A DNA stretch of 30,959 nt from a virus. The stretch lies in IMG/VR virus record IMGVR_UViG_3300025695_001202, positions 1 through 30,959 of that record. The stretch is one strand, 5' to 3'. The notes beneath the pieces were generated by a model that ran no database searches, had not been told where the DNA came from, and saw only the letters and a program-made list of their open reading frames with translations. Both the position numbers and the translations under genes were made by a program. Positions 29,204 to 30,959 of the stretch are shown here, in pieces. Within the stretch, counting starts at the first letter, position 1. Each line of letters opens with the position of its first letter.

Positions 29204-29884
29204 TTATTTCTTTTTTACTTTTCTACCTAATCTCCAACCCTCAGGTATTGCATCTCCTTTATGAATTTTCTTACTCTCAACATCATTTGTAATCCAACAG
29301 GTTCCGTACTGTGAGTTTTCCTTACCTTTGCCATGACCTTTTTTAGTCGCTTTCATCAGTTTAATAGTGCTGGTACTGTGTGTCCTACCTAACATTGTTG
29401 CATGATTAAAGTTAACTGCTTTTAGTCCTTCTGATATTTTATTTGAAAGTTTTTCATGGTCATCTTCGTTTAGTGAATCTCTCCATCGTTTTGCTATAAA
29501 CTTTCCATATTCCTTTCCATATTTTCCAACTAAGATCTCGTTTGTTTTTCTCCTACCTCTTTGTGCCTGTTCTTTGGTAAAGCCTCCATCTCCACCTACT
29601 TTTAGATTCATACATTCCTTCTTAGCAATTTCTTGAAGAGATACTACCTCTTTTTCTCTTACTGCTAATTCCTCTCTTGAATTTAAAAATTCCAAGATCT
29701 CTATCGAATGATTTTCTTTACCATATTTATTTATCGATCTCCTTAGTAGTATTCCAGATCCTAAATATCCATCATTCAAATCATCTGTTGAATGCATTCC
29801 TATATAATATCTTCCACTCAATAAATTTGTGGTCTTATAAATAAAGTGGTACTTTTTTCTTGTACCGTATTGTTTTTTTGCCAT
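29204..29884 (-). CDS. GIY-YIG homing endonuclease (Seg-like)
   Basis: A 226-residue enzyme. YHFIYKTTNLLSGRYYIGMH (13-32) is the GIY-YIG core, GSGILLRRSINKYG includes the catalytic Arg, REKEVV the catalytic Glu, and MNLKVGGDGG the closing Asn and Gly-rich turn. The middle is a basic DNA-binding linker, and the C-terminus (NSQYGTCWITND and IPEGWRLGRKVKKK) matches the DNA-recognition end of T4 Seg proteins. It lies between tRNA-Gly and tRNA-Glu. The leader has a 10-bp hairpin that covers the Shine-Dalgarno sequence. Confidence 0.93.
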   Translation of the reverse strand: MAKKQYGTRKKYHFIYKTTNLLSGRYYIGMHSTDDLNDGYLGSGILLRRSINKYGKENHSIEILEFLNSREELAVREKEVVSLQEIAKKECMNLKVGGDGGFTKEQAQRGRRKTNEILVGKYGKEYGKFIAKRWRDSLNEDDHEKLSNKISEGLKAVNFNHATMLGRTHSTSTIKLMKATKKGHGKGKENSQYGTCWITNDVESKKIHKGDAIPEGWRLGRKVKKK

Positions 29885-29887
29885 AAT

Positions 29888-29920
29888 GTACTTCCTTTCT
29901 AATAAATAGTAAGGAAGTAC
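29888..29920 (-). promoter_or_regulatory. Leader hairpin that buries a Shine-Dalgarno sequence
   Basis: A perfect 10-bp inverted repeat: GTACTTCCTT (29920-29911) and AAGGAAGTAC (29897-29888) on the minus strand, with the 13-nt loop ACTATTTATTAGA. The distal arm contains AAGGAAG, ending 6 nt before the ATG at 29884, so the stem would cover the ribosome site. The loop holds TATTTATT, a 7/8 match to the element found before five other starts. A transcript begun inside the loop would lack the upstream arm and free the site. Confidence 0.6.
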
Positions 29921-29936
29921 AAAAACAACTTCCCGG

Positions 29937-30008
29937 AGCGGCTAGAGAGAATCGAACTCTCATCTTTAGATTGGAAGTCTAAAGTAATGACCATTATACG
30001 ATAGCCGC
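29937..30008 (-). tRNA. tRNA-Gly (TCC)
   Basis: A 72-nt tRNA: acceptor GCGGCTA/TAGCCGC perfect, anticodon stem TTAGA/TCTAA, loop CTTCCAA, D stem GTA/TAC, T stem GAGAG/CTCTC with loop TTCGATT, discriminator T. No CCA encoded. Confidence 0.9.
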
Positions 30009-30225
30009 ATTTTCGTTTAGTGAGATTTGCCAAACTAGATTTTAACGGTTTTCTCATACTTTCATTTAAACCATTAGTGTCTTACCACATAAAAACAAGT
30101 CAAGTTACTGGGAGGCTCTACTACCTGCCTTTATTCCTCAGAGACCGGCATTAAGGATGTCCAGTCTAATACCCCTATTTTATTTATAGACTCCATAGAT
30201 GTCTGTGAGTATCTCTTACTCGTTG
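30009..30225 (-). other. Spacer between tRNA-Gly and tRNA-Thr
   Basis: No gene seen in 217 bp. Short stems occur, for example GAGTA/TACTC with a 5-nt loop (30207-30221), GGCAT/ATG(T)CC (about 30147-30162) and TGAGA/TCTCA (about 30021-30050). None is long enough alone to claim an RNA gene. Confidence 0.3.
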
Positions 30226-30297
30226 AGCTCAGACTCAGGTTCGAACTGAGGACTATTGATTACAAGTCAATTGTTTTACCAACTAAACTATCCGAGC
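30226..30297 (-). tRNA. tRNA-Thr (TGT)
   Basis: A 72-nt tRNA: acceptor GCTCGGA/TCTGAGC, D stem GTTT/AAAC, anticodon stem ATTGA/TCAAT, loop CTTGTAA, T stem CTCAG/CTGAG with loop TTCGAAC. Discriminator T. No CCA encoded. It is the cleanest tRNA of the set. Confidence 0.92.
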
Positions 30298-30707
30298 AAA
30301 TGAAGAGGTTTCGGGTCTTTCAGGGTTTCTGGTTTGGTAGGTATATTACAAACCCTTTTTAAGTTACCTACCCTAACAGCTTCACTACCTCTTCGCAAAA
30401 GACTTACCCTGGTACGATGTTCTTATGTTTATCGTGGTAAGTACTTATGATAAAGTTAGAATGGTGATTTGAATCCCTTTTAAGTTCCCTATGAACGTCT
30501 AACTTTTAATTTTTAACCATCTATAATAGCTGTATTAGATTGTTCCTATCTAATCAACTTAATGTTTCCAACACTATTATAAATGGTTTGGAGATAATTT
30601 CACTCTTGTTAAAATACCAACTTACCATTACCGAAAGTACTCCCGTAATAAATGGGACCGGGTTAAAGGGTCTATAGTTGTATGTTACTTTTTTCTTATT
30701 TGCCATC
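30298..30707 (-). other. 410-bp non-coding stretch with a run of stem-closed elements
   Basis: No gene is seen here. There are five stems in a row: GAAGAGGT/ACCTCTTC (30302-30309, 30387-30394) around GGTAGGTA/TACCTACC (30336-30343, 30365-30372); ACTTACC/GGTAAGT (30402-30408, 30436-30442) around ACGAT/ATCGT; AAAGTTAGA/TCTAACTTT (30452-30460, 30498-30506); ATTAGAT/ATCTAAT with a 7-nt loop (30534-30554); AATGGT/ACCATT (30582-30587, 30624-30629). The third encloses two hairpins and the T-loop sequence TTCAAAT on the minus strand. The order and spacing recall a row of eroded tRNA genes. Confidence 0.5.
30452..30506 (-). ncRNA. 55-nt tRNA-like element without a D arm, candidate
   Basis: A perfect 9-bp closing stem AAAGTTAGA/TCTAACTTT. 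On the minus strand it encloses GTTC-ATAGG-GAAC (4-bp hairpin at the anticodon side) and GGGA-TTCAAAT-CACC, whose loop matches the tRNA T-loop consensus. This is the same order of parts as at 28482-28533: closing stem, one hairpin, T-loop hairpin, closing stem. Confidence 0.45.
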
Positions 30708-30959
30708 TTATTCTGATTTTAGGAGGAACTTATTACTAATTGCTTTAAATGAGATTTTGTTATCTGCGCTTCGGATTACAATACCTTCACGCTCTGCTTT
30801 ATCGTTCATTATTGATTTTGCTTCTGCTATTACTAATAAATCCTCAATAGTATCTGGTAATTTAAAGCCTGGTACTGCGGCTACTGGTACCATTTGTAGT
30901 TCCATGACTTCACTGATTAGATTTGTCATTTCACCGTAACTCATTCTTTCGTAACTATC
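30708..30959 (-). CDS. RNA ligase, C-terminal part (second ligase)
   Basis: The frame stays open to the right edge (the last codons visible read DSYER before MSYGEM), so only the C-terminal 83 residues are inside the window. REGIVIRS is ligase motif IV and KISFKAISNKFLLKSE is motif V followed by the usual terminus of the DRB0094-like RNA ligase group. The part LPDTIEDLLVIAEAKSIMND matches the helix before motif IV. The group seals nicks in RNA or RNA/DNA duplexes, different from Rnl1. The gene is just upstream of the tRNA region in transcription order. Confidence 0.8.
   Translation of the reverse strand, partial: DSYERMSYGEMTNLISEVMELQMVPVAAVPGFKLPDTIEDLLVIAEAKSIMNDKAEREGIVIRSADNKISFKAISNKFLLKSE

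Noticed and set aside
30302-30394. tRNA-Leu (TAA) in the first element of the 410-bp gap
   Set aside because: TAA can be put at positions 34-36, but the neighbouring bases do not pair as an anticodon stem and there is no T loop.
30682-30939. Rightward frame of 85 codons opposite the RNA ligase end
   Set aside because: The leftward frame carries clear ligase motifs IV and V, so this is its shadow.
1-30959. CRISPR array
   Set aside because: No regularly spaced direct repeats of 24-40 bp were seen on reading the window.

Overview
The window reads as part of the genome of a large lytic tailed phage of the T4-like kind, probably infecting a Bacteroidota (Flavobacteriia-like) host. Phage evidence: tightly packed genes with few gaps, a tRNA cluster carrying two GIY-YIG homing endonuclease genes, a T4 Rnl1-type RNA ligase beside a polynucleotide kinase, thymidylate synthase, and many small unknown proteins. 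Host evidence: the DNA is AT-rich, most starts lack a Shine-Dalgarno sequence, and three genes have promoters of the Bacteroidota form (TTTG, 18-20 bp, TAnnTTTG) about 20 bp before the ATG. No capsid, tail or polymerase gene can be named, so the T4-like label is an inference.

Layout. Positions 1-16749 are read leftward: a HAD nucleotidase fragment and a mini membrane protein; three unknown acidic proteins with short helical N-termini (328-3299); an RmlC epimerase, a sulfotransferase-like gene and a 472-residue protein with a Hint-like end; NagB and a zinc-ribbon protein ending at a strong terminator; then an unknown 467-residue protein, a ParB-like protein, IscA and a PcfJ-like protein; a run of three glycosyltransferases, a second sulfotransferase and a 2OG-Fe(II) oxygenase (11324-14545); two small genes, then thyA with a newly found 54-residue gene overlapping its start. 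Positions 16815-22812 are mostly rightward: DUF192, a convergent methyltransferase, a 43-residue Cys protein with a terminator, then a five-gene operon of one small protein and four glycosyltransferases. From 22809 on everything is leftward again: methyltransferase, SPFH/flotillin-like membrane protein, lipoprotein, RNA ligase and kinase, the tRNA region (27300-30297), and the C-terminal part of a second RNA ligase at the right edge.

How they may work together. RmlC, NagB, six glycosyltransferases, two sulfotransferases and the oxygenase suggest that the phage builds or edits surface glycans, either on its own particle or on the host envelope. The kinase, the two ligases and the tRNAs form a tRNA supply and repair unit, a known phage answer to host anticodon nucleases. 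The spacers between the tRNAs are not empty: they hold several stem-closed elements of about 40-105 nt, some with tRNA T-loop sequence but no room for a D arm. Together with a homing-endonuclease leader hairpin that buries a Shine-Dalgarno-like sequence, these are the parts most worth following up.
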